This document shows, in pieces, positions 16,698 to 27,482 of a stretch of DNA of 64,000 nucleotides. The notes beneath the pieces are model-generated. The model ran no database searches. It was not told where the DNA came from and worked only from the letters and a program-made list of their open reading frames with translations. This DNA is from a virus. Position numbers and translations under genes: made by a program. Position 1 is the stretch's first letter. Every line of letters starts with the position of its first letter. The DNA is taken from positions 32,761 to 96,760 of the IMG/VR virus record IMGVR_UViG_3300010935_000101; one strand, given 5' to 3'.

Positions 16698-19600
16698 TTA
16701 GTCCTTACATTCTATTTTTTTATTCACATTCTTATTAAATACTTCACTTGGAGCTATTATAACTTCTTCTTGCTTAGCAGTTTCTTTTGATTTATTAATT
16801 ACTGCTTCTAACTGTTTTCTCCAATCTTTATCCATCATATTAATTGTTGGTATTCCCTTTACTCTGGCCATTTCAACTGCTTGTCCAGTTCCACCTTTTG
16901 GTCTCATTGGATTTTTAGTCTCTTCTGAGTTGAATAGCACAAAGTCAACTGGAGTGTCCAGATTTTTACCAAACACTTGATTAGTATTTCTAGCCATCAA
17001 CTTTAATCCGCCTTCTCTCAAGTACTGTGGAGCGGGATGTAATTCTTTAGCAATTGCTTTTGTTTTCTCAGTAGCCATTTCTGGACCGAACAACTCTTTA
17101 TTTGTTGTGCCATCACTGAATGCTTTATCTGCACCCTCTTCTTTGTTACCGAATGTTTTACCAGTTTGTAGTTTGTAACCTTTTTTCGCTAACCAAGCAG
17201 CAACTTTAGTCATCAGTATTAGTGTTTCTTTTGATGTTTGTCTACTACCAATCCCAGCATATGTCATTGTGTTTTGACCTTTTTGGTAACTTGGCAAACT
17301 ATCGAATATTGGTCTATTTGAACTTTCTACAGCAGTCTCTTTTGTATCATTTGATATACTTTTTATGTCACTCTTAACCCACACCCCATTTACCAATTCT
17401 CTACCAAACTTTGTTAAGTCTATTTTTGTGACTATCTTAGCATCAGAGTTTGCTAATTTGTTTGTTATGTTGTTGTAGTGCCAGCTTTGGCTATCCTTCT
17501 TTTTTGACTCTGAATATTCACCAATTATCTCAACTGTATCATTCGCACTTAGTAAATCCCATAACTTATTATCAACTTTCAGTTTACCGTCTGATTTTTC
17601 ACTAATCTGCGCAATGTTTGCTTTGGACTCAACTTGTGTTTTCTTATTTGCTATATCACTCAAGTTGAACACATAATCAGTATTTGCATTTAATTTTATT
17701 CCCTTATTAGCAAACTCTTTTTTCGTTACTTTTCTGTCTGCTGCTAACTTATTCTGTAGCAATCTCTTAATTGTTTCAATTGCTGGGAATTCTTTAGCTC
17801 TAGTTTCACTAGCATCTATTTTAGCTATTCCTGAACCCATCTGGAATAAGTGTCCTGAGTAGTAGCCCTTAGCACTATTTGCTAATCTCTCTTTATTCAC
17901 TTCTTCTGCTGTTTCCAGGCTATCTAACATCTTACCAATTCCTAACCCAATTCTGTTTGTTTCGTTAGTGTAGTCCTCTCTTAACTCACCTTCTGGGCGT
18001 AATCCTATGTTAGCAAACATTCTTTTCTTTTGTTTTTCATCCATTGTTGCAAGCATATTTTCTAGCATTCCTAGTTGGTCAGCAACTATTGATCTATTGA
18101 ATCCTGTCTCAATCATGTTTGTATTGTAACTATCTGCTGTATCTGTTAGCATTGCTTTGTCTAAGCTCAGCACTACTGCATCGTATACGTTTCCTCCAGC
18201 ATATTTGCCACCTAACTCTCTATTTAGCACATCTAGCATCATTCTGCCATCAATTGCGTGTATTGATATCGTTGGTGCTGCACCAGTATTTACTGCTGGC
18301 TTAAACTGCTTGATTTGACCACCAACTGATGTATTCCCAACTGTAACCTTAGTTGAGTGAATTCCGCCTTTGTCACCAGTCTTGTTCAGTGATTGATTAA
18401 CTCTTCCTTCAGTTTCATCCCATACTATATTGTGCCCATGTCCTTCTGCAGTTAATTTAGCATTTATGCTCTGCATATCTTCTTTACTTAATCTGTATGT
18501 CTCACCTTTGTGTCTACCTTTACCGTACTTAGCATCTAGGAACTTATTTACCTCATCTGCCAGTCTTATTTGATATGCTTCGAACACCAACATTTCTATT
18601 GCTTTAGCGGCATCTCTATTTTTATTAACGAATCCTAATCTGCTATCGAATGCAGTTTCTATTGCTGTACCGAAAGTTTCCTTAATTACTGAGTCTATTG
18701 TGTCGATTGCTGGCTGTATGTCTAGTGCAAGCAGTTGTTCCCATCTCTCAGAAGGCGTTTCAACTTTAGCACCGAACTCATTCACGTACTTCTCTTTTGG
18801 AATGAATGTTTTTACGAACTCTAACTCTTTATCAGCATTTTCACCAGCTTTTAATTTCTTACTAGCTGTCTTTATTGCTTTTACTAATGTATTAACACCT
18901 AGTGAATATGTCAATTTCTTTTTAATTGAACTGATACTAGCACCGTATATGTACACCATAACTGGACTTTTTGCTATTGAACGAATGTTCTTCAAGTTTA
19001 ACTCACCAATTTGATTTAGCATTGCTAGTTGTTGTATTTCTAACTCACTTGGTTTATCCAATCCCTCTAACTTAGTTTTGTACGCTTGTACTTCACCAAT
19101 CATTGCCACACCAATTGTTGAGTACAGATCTTTGAACGTATCATCTGATTCTAATTCTTTCCTTAATTCTGCAAGTTTTTCGCCTGATAAACCTTTCATT
19201 TTCTCTTCAATTTCAGCAGCATGCTTCTTACCAGCTTCAATTAGTGCTCCTGGTGTGAACTCAACTGTATCCCCCAACCATTTCTTAACATATGCCTCTA
19301 ACTGTGGCTTTCTAGCCTCTGTGTATATACCACCTTTTTCTGCCAATCTTAGTGCTAAGTCACTACCAATCTGTAGTAGTGTAAGTATCATACCACTTGT
19401 TATCGCATCTATCTCTAAGTTCGCGTGTGTTTCTATTTTCGTGCCATCTTTTATTGCCTGGTCCCAGTCTACTAGCAACTCTATTGAGCTTATTCCGTGG
19501 TGCCCTTCTGAATCAGCAAACACTTCTGCCATTGCTTCAGCATCTATCTTACCATCTCTCAGTGCTTCGTATGCTTGTTTTATTGCTACTTGAGTTTTAT

Positions 19601-22600
19601 TCGGATCCCCATCTTTATCTAGTTGTGGTTCAATCTCAATTCCTTTGTCTGTTACTTTGAATACGTCATTGAAGTTAGCAGTAGCTGTTTCAGCACTTAG
19701 CTTGTCTGGATCCATATCTAACCCTTGCATGATGCTTGCCTCTAGCATTTGTCTGCTATCTGCATCATTTACGTCCACTGACTCTGTACTACCTTCAGCA
19801 ACTACGAATTCTCTATGTAGTTTACTCTCTTGGTATTGTATGTCATTCAGTATTGTGTATCTTCCACTTACTGTTTGGCCCCAATCTAAGTAAAACTCTT
19901 TACCTTTTGTTGCTTTAGCGAATGTCTTTAATATCTCCCATTCCCTAACTAATTTGTCATTTCTAGCCCTTTGTGCATCTATTTCACTTACGTGCAATCC
20001 GGCAGTATCTACATCTACGTAACCCATTGCTTTTAGTGCTTCTTTTTCATCCATCTCTAACCATCTTTGTAATCTTGGACTAATTTTGTATGCAGTCTTT
20101 TCAGTGTTATTTAGGAATTCTACTGACTTTGCATCCATTGGATTCTTAGTATTCATCACTGTTCTATTAGCATTATCTTTTGGTGCTTTCAAACTTGGTA
20201 ATGGCCTATTTCTATTTTCATTCAGGTATTGTAGTTTATTGATTGCTTTAGTTAATGCACCTCTTTCCACTCCAATATTTTCCCAATTTGTTTTTATTAA
20301 GTTTTGGTTTTTTCCACCAGCTTCTAGTGGTTTACCATCCATTGAACCATTTTCAGTTGCTATCACCTGTACTAGTACACCCAACGTTGACTTGAATGAC
20401 TCCTCTGTGAACTCTGGAGTAGTCTCATTTAGTCTGATTCCTAAGGCTTGATATACTTCACCACCAATGTCTTTTCTAATACTTGCTGAATTCACGTATC
20501 CTTGAGCAGCTTCTTGCTTTACTCGGATTTGCTCATCTGGATCTGTAATTCCTAAGTACTGCGCCATTTCTGACTCATCAAAGCTTAGTATCTTACCAAT
20601 CATTGCTTGTGAATCTGCAAGCATCTTAGCTGTGAAGAACTTTAGTATATTTTTTGTTTGCTCATCAATCTGCAATTTGCCATCTTTTGTTGTACCAAGT
20701 AACTCTATTATGTCAACCGGAGCTGACGTTTCTTGTTGCTCTAGCACTCCTGTGAATTCACTAACTTGTTTTATTGACTTAACTGGATTTCTGCCTGATG
20801 TTTTAACGTGCACTTTGTCACCATCTGCTGATTCCACTATGTATGCTTGTTTATCCGCATCTTGTAGTTTATCACCTTTTACCACTACTTTCTTGATTGG
20901 CACATACTTATTAATGTGTTTTATTACTAACCCATTATTATCTATGTTTTTACTGAGGGTATTATTACCAACTATTATCGTGCCAATTTTGGTATTGTTT
21001 AAGTAATCGGCCATTGTCTTGAAGTTCTCTAGCAGCTCAACTTTACTCTCAGCATCTGTTATGAAGAACTCTTTGAATCCTTTTGGAAGCACTTCTAGTA
21101 GTCTATCAGCCTTAGCGAACGGATTTCCAGTTAATTGTCCGAACACACTATCATTTGCTCTCTTAACTAGTCTGTGTATTGGGCTATTTGCTGGGTAGTT
21201 AATTAGCAATCTGCCTATTAATTTAGCACTTAAGCTTGTCTTACCAGCTTCTATTTCTTTTAGTTCATCTCTTAGTTCAGCTATTTTATCATTTTTAACT
21301 AATTCTAGTGCTCGATTCATTGCTGTTCCAGGAGCTTCTAGCTTACCGTCTTTCTTTAATTGTCTTTTAGCTATTACTCTTTCACCATTAACATCAACTA
21401 CTGGTGTACCATACAATTCTTCATCTATTTTAGTAATCGTACCAATTGTTGTCTTAACTGGCTCACTTGTAAACTCAGCTTCAATTGCATTGATAGCATC
21501 TAGTATTGTTTGTAGCTCAGCATTAACTTTACGGTATTGCTTGTTTGTTTTCTTTAGCATTTTATCTAATCTATTGATTTGCTTTATCATTTGCTTCACT
21601 AACTTATCAATCTGTGCAACCAATCCAGCAAGTATACTTTTTGCTTCTGTGTCGTACTTTCTGTTCATTCTTTTATCTAGGGCTGTCTCAAGTCTGTCAA
21701 GCATCTTACCAAGTCTTGTTCTATCCTCTTGTAAGTCCCCAAGCTTCTTAGCGTAGTACTCTTTCACATGCTTTTTAACATTCATATCTTTAACACCATC
21801 AATTAATGCACTTAACTCTTTATTAACAAATTCTATCTTTGCTCTAACTTCACTTAGCGGTCCATTATCTGATTCAACTTGTTCTGGGAGGACACCATCA
21901 TCTATTGTTGCTTCGACTGGTTCTTGGATAAGTCTTTCCTCTTCCAGTCGAGTAAGCTCTGCTATGTCTTCTTCACTCATATTTTTGTAGTCTGAGTCGA
22001 ACCCTTTTTCATTCATTATCTTTTTAACTTCTTGCTTAGGTTCATCTTCACTTTGACCCATCTTCACTTCTGAAGCTTCTTTCATTCTTTGTTGTTTTGT
22101 AGTACTTTCTAAGCTGCCTTTTGGCTTAGCAACTTTCTTTGGTTGTTTAGCTTTCTCTATTAACTCATTATATCTTTTAGTCTGGCCTGGAGTAAGTTTT
22201 AACTCACCAGCAGCGTATCTAGTCACGAACTCTTGTTGTTTCTTAGTTAAGTTACTTAGGTCTTGAGTTTCTTTTACCTCTGTCTTAGTAGGCTTCACAG
22301 GGACCCCAACATCAGCAGACTTCTGATTAGCTTTAAGTTTTTCTGAACGTGCAATCTCCGCTTCTCTTTTTTCTTTTTTAATACGTTCTACATCTTTTAC
22401 ATAAGTCGTATCTTTATACTTTTGATCATTTAACATAGTGGTTTCTCTATTAGTCACTGTAACATATATACTTCTAAGACGTTTTCGCTCTTTACCATTA
22501 GCATTTATGGCTGCTTCAGTCAGAGCATTTTTATATTCTTCCAATTCTTTTACAGTCATCTTTTTAACGTTTTTAATAACTTTAAATTTAACCTCTGTTT

Positions 22601-25600
22601 TTTCAGTAACTGATGCTACTTTTTCTGAGTTTTTGTACTCATCCATCAGCACTGCTTTGTTATCTACTACATCGCCAATCTTTGTCTTATTTTCGCCTGC
22701 AACTAGTTGGATTGATTCTGAACCATCTGTTTCAACTTGGAATGCAAGTGCACCTTTTATTCCCTTTGGTTTTGTGGTTTCATTTAGTATTTTTTGTCTT
22801 CTTTCTAGTTCTTTATTAGCCTCTAGTGCAGCATTTCCAGCAGTTTCTAGCTCTGCTTCATACGATTTTCTATCAGTTTCACTAATACTTTTTAACCCTT
22901 TAGCAGTCTTCAGTAAGTTCTTAATAGTTACCAACATTGCGCCATTTTCTTTTGCCAGTGTACCGATAAGTACATCAGTCTGGTATGCTACTTTATTTTT
23001 GGTTGCTCGTAACTTTCTTAGTCTACTAGCAGCAAATCCAGTCAATCCTTTTAGCGTTACTGCAGTTGTACCCTTGGCCTCTATCACAGCAGCTGCTTTA
23101 GCTTTTGGGTTCAACATCTTCTTAGTTAATTCATTCTCATATACTGTCAATCCTGGTCTATTTGGGTCTGCATGCAGATTATTACCTGATTCGCTAACTA
23201 TGAATCCCAGATCAGCAAACTCACTGTTTACTGCAGTTGAATCTTTGTTTTCTAGGTAATTCTTTATTGTATTTTTTAACTTTGTTATTGATTCTGTTGT
23301 ATCCCCAATATCTTCTGAACCTCTAATAGATTTAACTGCAGCTTCAGTAGCATCAATTGTGTCCTGTATTTCTTTTATTTGAGATACTATTGTTTCTTGA
23401 ATACCTGTTTTTTCATTAACTGCTTCACCCAAGTCTTTTAGCTTCTCAGATGACACGTCTGTATTCTGGTTTATTGCTTCAACTAGTTTTCTAGAGCTCT
23501 CATACACAGTCTCATCAACCATATCTTTAAGGTTGAAATCTACTTTTTCATCTTTATCTAGTTTTGCTATTGTTTTGTACACATTATCAATTGCTGTTGC
23601 ATCGCCAGATTTAGTTGCTTTATCTAGTGCTTCTTTAATTATCACACCATATGTTGTCTTCTTACTAGCACTTGCATCCAAGTTGTCAACCATTTTACCG
23701 TGTATAGCTTCAACCTGTGACACAACATTCTCAGTATCACCTGCTATTATTGTATCAATTGTTTTAACTTTTAGTGGTGTTACATATTCTCTATCTTCTC
23801 TCAGTCTTTTTTGTACTGGGGTTTCTGTTGCTCTCTCAACAGCTGTCTTACCAGCATTGAATACTTTTGGGGCTGCGTTTATAACCACCCCTGGAGTTGA
23901 ACCAGCAACTGATTGGCCTATACCTATTAACAGTCCTTGATAACCAGCGTGGCGTATAGCTTTTTGAGATGCCTCATCCAATAGACCCCATACTTTTTTA
24001 CCATCATATTTAGTAGTGCCAACCCTCTCAATTAACATTCCAAGAACCTCTTGAAAAGATTCAGTACTGAATTCTTCAGTACCTGCAGCAGCAAGTTTAG
24101 TAGAACTTTTAACTATTGCTCCAATGGTCTTAGCAACGATACTCTCTCCGGCCTTTATTGGAAGGGCTTTAAACATGATATCAATGACCTTCTTATTAAC
24201 TCCACCCAAACCTTTACCAACACCAAAAGACAGTTTAGCTGCAACAAAATCTGCACCTAATTCTACTGCTGTACCACCAGCTACTGCTAAGGTAGTTTTT
24301 AAATCAGCCGCTTCCCCTGTCACTTTTAATCTTTCATCCAGATGTTGATTAGTAGCACCTGCTAACATTGCCATAGGCTGTTTACCTAATGCGTACATGT
24401 ACGATAATGAATCTGCTATAGCTTGAGGTATAGCTTCTTTGTGGTTATATACTTCCTTGAGTGTGTTAGCTACTTTTGTATAGATTGGTTCATTACTACC
24501 CCATATTCCGTCCATGCTATTATTAAAGTCCTCTGTAATTTTTTGGTATTTAACATCATTAGCTCCGATCAGTGTATTGAATGCTTGTTTTGATGTCTTA
24601 CCATCTTTTTCATAACCCCAGTAGTGTCTGACTTGTCCATCACTATCTACTTGGAATCCTAATTTACTTAAATTTGGTAAATCTTCTTTGGTTATATCTC
24701 CACCAAAAGCTCTTGCAGTTTTTTGTGCTAAATTAGCTCCAGCATCAAAGAAACCATCTGCTACATCAGCAGCAGTAGCTCCTATTGTTGCAGCAACACT
24801 CTTAGCAGCATTTTCCCAGTATGGAGCATTAGCTTCTTGTTCTTGTATGTATTTAGCCAATGCTTCTTTAGTTGGTGTATTATTATCACTTCTGGAATTT
24901 TTTACTTTACCTGCAAAGGCATTTTGCAATGGATCTATTGTTGCTTGTACTGTTACTTCTTCACCATACAAGTTTCCTAATGCTGCTCCACCTCTTGAAC
25001 CGATGTCTCCAAGCTTTTGACTAATTATTGGCACGTTTAAGGGTACTTGCTGTGTATTGCCAAATTCATCTTTGTACTTCCCAGTTAGATTAGTTTGTTC
25101 CACACCTCGAATTAGTGGAGCAACCCATCTATCTTCTCCAGGAGTTCTTGCTAAGTCAGCAAGTTTTTGTATTTGTTGTTGATTAGCTACATCTAACATA
25201 TCTTGTTCTGTGACTGTGTCTACAGGCTTATTAAGTATCATTCCAACTTGATTTCGTTGCATTTGCATGGAATACGTTGATTTACCAATCTCTCCAGCAG
25301 CTCTACGCTCTTTACTAATTCCTTGCATGTCATAAGGATTAGTGCCATGCTGTGTTTCAACAGCATCATACCTATTTCCATATGGATCTACTTCTCTAGA
25401 GTAGCCTAGGTTTTTAGTAATTGCTGTATCAGCATCGTATAGACCTTGTAGTGTATCTTTAGAGTATTTGGAAGTGTCTCCTAGTTTAGCAACTTTTTCT
25501 GCTGTTCTTTGATTTAGTTTATCTATTTTCTCTTGGAGGGTATCTTTTTGAGCTGTTGGACTGTATCCTGCAATCAGTGTTGCGAATTCTTCATTAGTCA

Positions 25601-25601
25601 T
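16698..25601 (-). CDS. Virion-packaged RNA polymerase (N4 vRNAP-like) with C-terminal SLOG-like domain
   Basis: At 2967 residues this is the largest gene. The polymerase motifs of the N4 branch of T7-like enzymes are present: TVSGR (1910-1914) followed by an N-x-Q-x-S-K-L-x-R stretch, motif A around D2065 (EIDAITSG), and motif B RSIAKSPVMVYIYG (2207-2220). The probable motif C Asp is D2474 (NVYDAVV). In N4 this enzyme is ejected with the DNA and transcribes early genes from hairpin promoters. The first ~1750 residues contain a hydrophobic stretch (about 250-520) and long coiled coils, probably for ejection. Residues ~2779-2945 look like a SLOG/DprA-type Rossmann fold (YAGIGSR, GADKAF, GGTGQAVEMA). 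Only one cysteine is present, near the C-terminus. Confidence 0.9.
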   Translation of the reverse strand: MTNEEFATLIAGYSPTAQKDTLQEKIDKLNQRTAEKVAKLGDTSKYSKDTLQGLYDADTAITKNLGYSREVDPYGNRYDAVETQHGTNPYDMQGISKERRAAGEIGKSTYSMQMQRNQVGMILNKPVDTVTEQDMLDVANQQQIQKLADLARTPGEDRWVAPLIRGVEQTNLTGKYKDEFGNTQQVPLNVPIISQKLGDIGSRGGAALGNLYGEEVTVQATIDPLQNAFAGKVKNSRSDNNTPTKEALAKYIQEQEANAPYWENAAKSVAATIGATAADVADGFFDAGANLAQKTARAFGGDITKEDLPNLSKLGFQVDSDGQVRHYWGYEKDGKTSKQAFNTLIGANDVKYQKITEDFNNSMDGIWGSNEPIYTKVANTLKEVYNHKEAIPQAIADSLSYMYALGKQPMAMLAGATNQHLDERLKVTGEAADLKTTLAVAGGTAVELGADFVAAKLSFGVGKGLGGVNKKVIDIMFKALPIKAGESIVAKTIGAIVKSSTKLAAAGTEEFSTESFQEVLGMLIERVGTTKYDGKKVWGLLDEASQKAIRHAGYQGLLIGIGQSVAGSTPGVVINAAPKVFNAGKTAVERATETPVQKRLREDREYVTPLKVKTIDTIIAGDTENVVSQVEAIHGKMVDNLDASASKKTTYGVIIKEALDKATKSGDATAIDNVYKTIAKLDKDEKVDFNLKDMVDETVYESSRKLVEAINQNTDVSSEKLKDLGEAVNEKTGIQETIVSQIKEIQDTIDATEAAVKSIRGSEDIGDTTESITKLKNTIKNYLENKDSTAVNSEFADLGFIVSESGNNLHADPNRPGLTVYENELTKKMLNPKAKAAAVIEAKGTTAVTLKGLTGFAASRLRKLRATKNKVAYQTDVLIGTLAKENGAMLVTIKNLLKTAKGLKSISETDRKSYEAELETAGNAALEANKELERRQKILNETTKPKGIKGALAFQVETDGSESIQLVAGENKTKIGDVVDNKAVLMDEYKNSEKVASVTEKTEVKFKVIKNVKKMTVKELEEYKNALTEAAINANGKERKRLRSIYVTVTNRETTMLNDQKYKDTTYVKDVERIKKEKREAEIARSEKLKANQKSADVGVPVKPTKTEVKETQDLSNLTKKQQEFVTRYAAGELKLTPGQTKRYNELIEKAKQPKKVAKPKGSLESTTKQQRMKEASEVKMGQSEDEPKQEVKKIMNEKGFDSDYKNMSEEDIAELTRLEEERLIQEPVEATIDDGVLPEQVESDNGPLSEVRAKIEFVNKELSALIDGVKDMNVKKHVKEYYAKKLGDLQEDRTRLGKMLDRLETALDKRMNRKYDTEAKSILAGLVAQIDKLVKQMIKQINRLDKMLKKTNKQYRKVNAELQTILDAINAIEAEFTSEPVKTTIGTITKIDEELYGTPVVDVNGERVIAKRQLKKDGKLEAPGTAMNRALELVKNDKIAELRDELKEIEAGKTSLSAKLIGRLLINYPANSPIHRLVKRANDSVFGQLTGNPFAKADRLLEVLPKGFKEFFITDAESKVELLENFKTMADYLNNTKIGTIIVGNNTLSKNIDNNGLVIKHINKYVPIKKVVVKGDKLQDADKQAYIVESADGDKVHVKTSGRNPVKSIKQVSEFTGVLEQQETSAPVDIIELLGTTKDGKLQIDEQTKNILKFFTAKMLADSQAMIGKILSFDESEMAQYLGITDPDEQIRVKQEAAQGYVNSASIRKDIGGEVYQALGIRLNETTPEFTEESFKSTLGVLVQVIATENGSMDGKPLEAGGKNQNLIKTNWENIGVERGALTKAINKLQYLNENRNRPLPSLKAPKDNANRTVMNTKNPMDAKSVEFLNNTEKTAYKISPRLQRWLEMDEKEALKAMGYVDVDTAGLHVSEIDAQRARNDKLVREWEILKTFAKATKGKEFYLDWGQTVSGRYTILNDIQYQESKLHREFVVAEGSTESVDVNDADSRQMLEASIMQGLDMDPDKLSAETATANFNDVFKVTDKGIEIEPQLDKDGDPNKTQVAIKQAYEALRDGKIDAEAMAEVFADSEGHHGISSIELLVDWDQAIKDGTKIETHANLEIDAITSGMILTLLQIGSDLALRLAEKGGIYTEARKPQLEAYVKKWLGDTVEFTPGALIEAGKKHAAEIEEKMKGLSGEKLAELRKELESDDTFKDLYSTIGVAMIGEVQAYKTKLEGLDKPSELEIQQLAMLNQIGELNLKNIRSIAKSPVMVYIYGASISSIKKKLTYSLGVNTLVKAIKTASKKLKAGENADKELEFVKTFIPKEKYVNEFGAKVETPSERWEQLLALDIQPAIDTIDSVIKETFGTAIETAFDSRLGFVNKNRDAAKAIEMLVFEAYQIRLADEVNKFLDAKYGKGRHKGETYRLSKEDMQSINAKLTAEGHGHNIVWDETEGRVNQSLNKTGDKGGIHSTKVTVGNTSVGGQIKQFKPAVNTGAAPTISIHAIDGRMMLDVLNRELGGKYAGGNVYDAVVLSLDKAMLTDTADSYNTNMIETGFNRSIVADQLGMLENMLATMDEKQKKRMFANIGLRPEGELREDYTNETNRIGLGIGKMLDSLETAEEVNKERLANSAKGYYSGHLFQMGSGIAKIDASETRAKEFPAIETIKRLLQNKLAADRKVTKKEFANKGIKLNANTDYVFNLSDIANKKTQVESKANIAQISEKSDGKLKVDNKLWDLLSANDTVEIIGEYSESKKKDSQSWHYNNITNKLANSDAKIVTKIDLTKFGRELVNGVWVKSDIKSISNDTKETAVESSNRPIFDSLPSYQKGQNTMTYAGIGSRQTSKETLILMTKVAAWLAKKGYKLQTGKTFGNKEEGADKAFSDGTTNKELFGPEMATEKTKAIAKELHPAPQYLREGGLKLMARNTNQVFGKNLDTPVDFVLFNSEETKNPMRPKGGTGQAVEMARVKGIPTINMMDKDWRKQLEAVINKSKETAKQEEVIIAPSEVFNKNVNKKIECKD

Positions 25602-25605
25602 TTAT

Positions 25606-25650
25606 AAGCCTTCTTTTGGTATTTTTCTTTATTTTACCGCAAGAAGGCTT
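25606..25650 (-). promoter_or_regulatory. Hairpin sequestering the vRNAP ribosome-binding site
   Basis: A perfect 10-bp inverted repeat (25606-25615 and 25641-25650) lies before the vRNAP start. On the minus-strand transcript its 3' arm contains AAGAAGG, the Shine-Dalgarno of vRNAP, so the stem would mask translation. It could also attenuate transcription from upstream. Confidence 0.6.
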
Positions 25651-25659
25651 AATTATAAG

Positions 25660-26931
25660 TTATTTACTAATATTTCTTAGATTTTTTTCTACTGCTTTAA
25701 TAAAACCTTTATGGTCAACACCAATTATGGAATTACCAAACACACCTCTTGAAGCATTAATAGCCTTTTTCATTTGAGTATCTGAATAACCTTGACCTTG
25801 CAATCCTGCTAATTGATTTTCTATCCAAGGCCTATCATATGAACCAGGATCACCAAAGTCGTCAAACATGCTCTTTAGTGCAGTTCTAATACCACTTCCA
25901 TCCCCACTTTTTGGAGTAATTTTGTTACTCCAATAGTTGTTATCTATTTTATTATCAGTTTCTGATTGTTTTCTGGCTTGTTCAAGTTCTGCAATCTTCT
26001 CTGCATTTGTTTTTTTAACATTTATTTTATTGGAGATTTCAACAGCTGTTGTAGCAGATATTTTACCATCTTTATACAATTGTTTAAGCTCGTTGAGTTG
26101 ATTTTGAACTGATTCCTCAGGACTTAACTTTTTAGATATTGATTTAGTAGTTCCTTTACTTAGTTTCTTAACATTTGCTTCATCAACTGTAATTTCTTTA
26201 CCATCCATATATTCAGTTAATCCAGCCTTTTCCAATGCAATTTTAGCGGCTTCTTCATTGGACATTTGTACTGGAGCAGGAGTCTTAACAAAGTCTTTTA
26301 AGTTTGGAGTTACTCCCATTAGCACATCAGTCTCATAACCACTGCCCTTAGTAGTGGTAGGTGTCGGAGTAGCTATTAAATGATCATAAGTATCACTGAA
26401 TATTTGCCCCATTTTTTCTAATTTAGCATCTAACAATCTTTGTCTATCAGCATCTACATCAGCTTGTGTGATCACACCTGTAGTTGTAGTAATGGTTTTA
26501 TTAGTTGGCAGTCCTATAAAGGCTTCAGCAACCTTCTTTTGTTCAGCTCTGTTTCTAACGCCTTCGTTTATCAATCTCAGTTTTTCTTTCCATTCTGGAT
26601 CAGCAGCTCTCTCTTTTTTTAATGTTTCCATAGCAAACTGTTGTTTAGCATTTTGAGCAGCATTCCATTCTGGTGTGCCTGGAGTGTTTCTTTTATCTAT
26701 TCCTGCCTGTCTAGCATCTTGTGCAGCTTGTCTAGCATGAATTAAGTCTTTCTCATTTAAGAGATCTTGCCTAAGAGCATCTTGTCTAATTGTTTTCTGT
26801 CTATTATCAATACCTGCAATAGCTTGTTTAGCCAAGTTCCCAATTAAATTGGGACCACTATTATACGGTGTGCTAGTAGGAAGTCTAGGCATACTTACTT
26901 GTTGTAATCTTATTGGATCATAGAATCCCAT
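25660..26931 (-). CDS. Probable internal virion protein
   Basis: The 423-residue protein is hydrophilic, cysteine-free and helical, with Gln/Arg-rich repeats near residues 45-110. It is located between vRNAP and structural genes, as N4 gp52-gp54 are, and is probably part of the ejected or neck-associated set. GGAG precedes its ATG. No enzymatic motif is seen. Confidence 0.65.
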   Translation of the reverse strand: MGFYDPIRLQQVSMPRLPTSTPYNSGPNLIGNLAKQAIAGIDNRQKTIRQDALRQDLLNEKDLIHARQAAQDARQAGIDKRNTPGTPEWNAAQNAKQQFAMETLKKERAADPEWKEKLRLINEGVRNRAEQKKVAEAFIGLPTNKTITTTTGVITQADVDADRQRLLDAKLEKMGQIFSDTYDHLIATPTPTTTKGSGYETDVLMGVTPNLKDFVKTPAPVQMSNEEAAKIALEKAGLTEYMDGKEITVDEANVKKLSKGTTKSISKKLSPEESVQNQLNELKQLYKDGKISATTAVEISNKINVKKTNAEKIAELEQARKQSETDNKIDNNYWSNKITPKSGDGSGIRTALKSMFDDFGDPGSYDRPWIENQLAGLQGQGYSDTQMKKAINASRGVFGNSIIGVDHKGFIKAVEKNLRNISK

Positions 26932-26940
26932 GATTTCTCC

Positions 26941-27426
26941 TTATCTAGCGTATGGAAGCGCTTGGCTACCATTCACTGAACCACCAGATTGTTGGAATGC
27001 CAATTCTGCTTCTTTTCTTCTAGCTTCAGCAGCATCTGCATCACTAAATTGTCTATCTTGGTATGCTTGTGATAATGCCATTTGTTGATTGAATCTATCG
27101 TTAGTAGAATCTTGTGCATCTTTTTGTAAACCGTAATCGGCTAATCCACCAAGTACACCAAGACCTAACTTAGCTGTTTCAGGATTACTCTCTAACCAAT
27201 TACCAGCGGTACTCAACAATCCAGGAGTCGCTTCTGAGCCTACCCAATTACCACTTTTACTATCAAAAACTCTATTACCAGCTGTACCAGTTAACCAATC
27301 TCCAACACCACCAATAGCCCCACTTTCTCCACCAATGCCATCAGATCCAAATGCCCAAGTTCCCAGATCACCTAATCCACCTACTGCCTTTGTACCAAAA
27401 TCTGCTAATCCATCATACCATGCCAT
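26941..27426 (-). CDS. Gly/Trp-rich probable virion protein
   Basis: The 161-residue protein has a Gly-, Trp- and Asp-rich first half with repeated G-D/N-W elements (GDLGTWAFG, GVGDWLTG, GNWVGS, GNWLES). A charged helical tail of about 45 residues follows. It contains no cysteine. This layout is typical of internal core or neck proteins of podoviruses. Its stop lies nine bases before the next gene's start. Confidence 0.6.
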   Translation of the reverse strand: MAWYDGLADFGTKAVGGLGDLGTWAFGSDGIGGESGAIGGVGDWLTGTAGNRVFDSKSGNWVGSEATPGLLSTAGNWLESNPETAKLGLGVLGGLADYGLQKDAQDSTNDRFNQQMALSQAYQDRQFSDADAAEARRKEAELAFQQSGGSVNGSQALPYAR

Positions 27427-27482
27427 ATCATTCTCCTATTATCTATTTACTGCATCTTACCATAGTTTATATTAATTATTAC

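Noticed and set aside
22438-23259. Long open frame on the plus strand opposite vRNAP
   Set aside because: It is Ser/Phe/Leu-rich, has no ribosome-binding site, and its openness follows from the codon bias of the giant antisense gene. Many similar frames lie opposite 12.8-25.6 kb.
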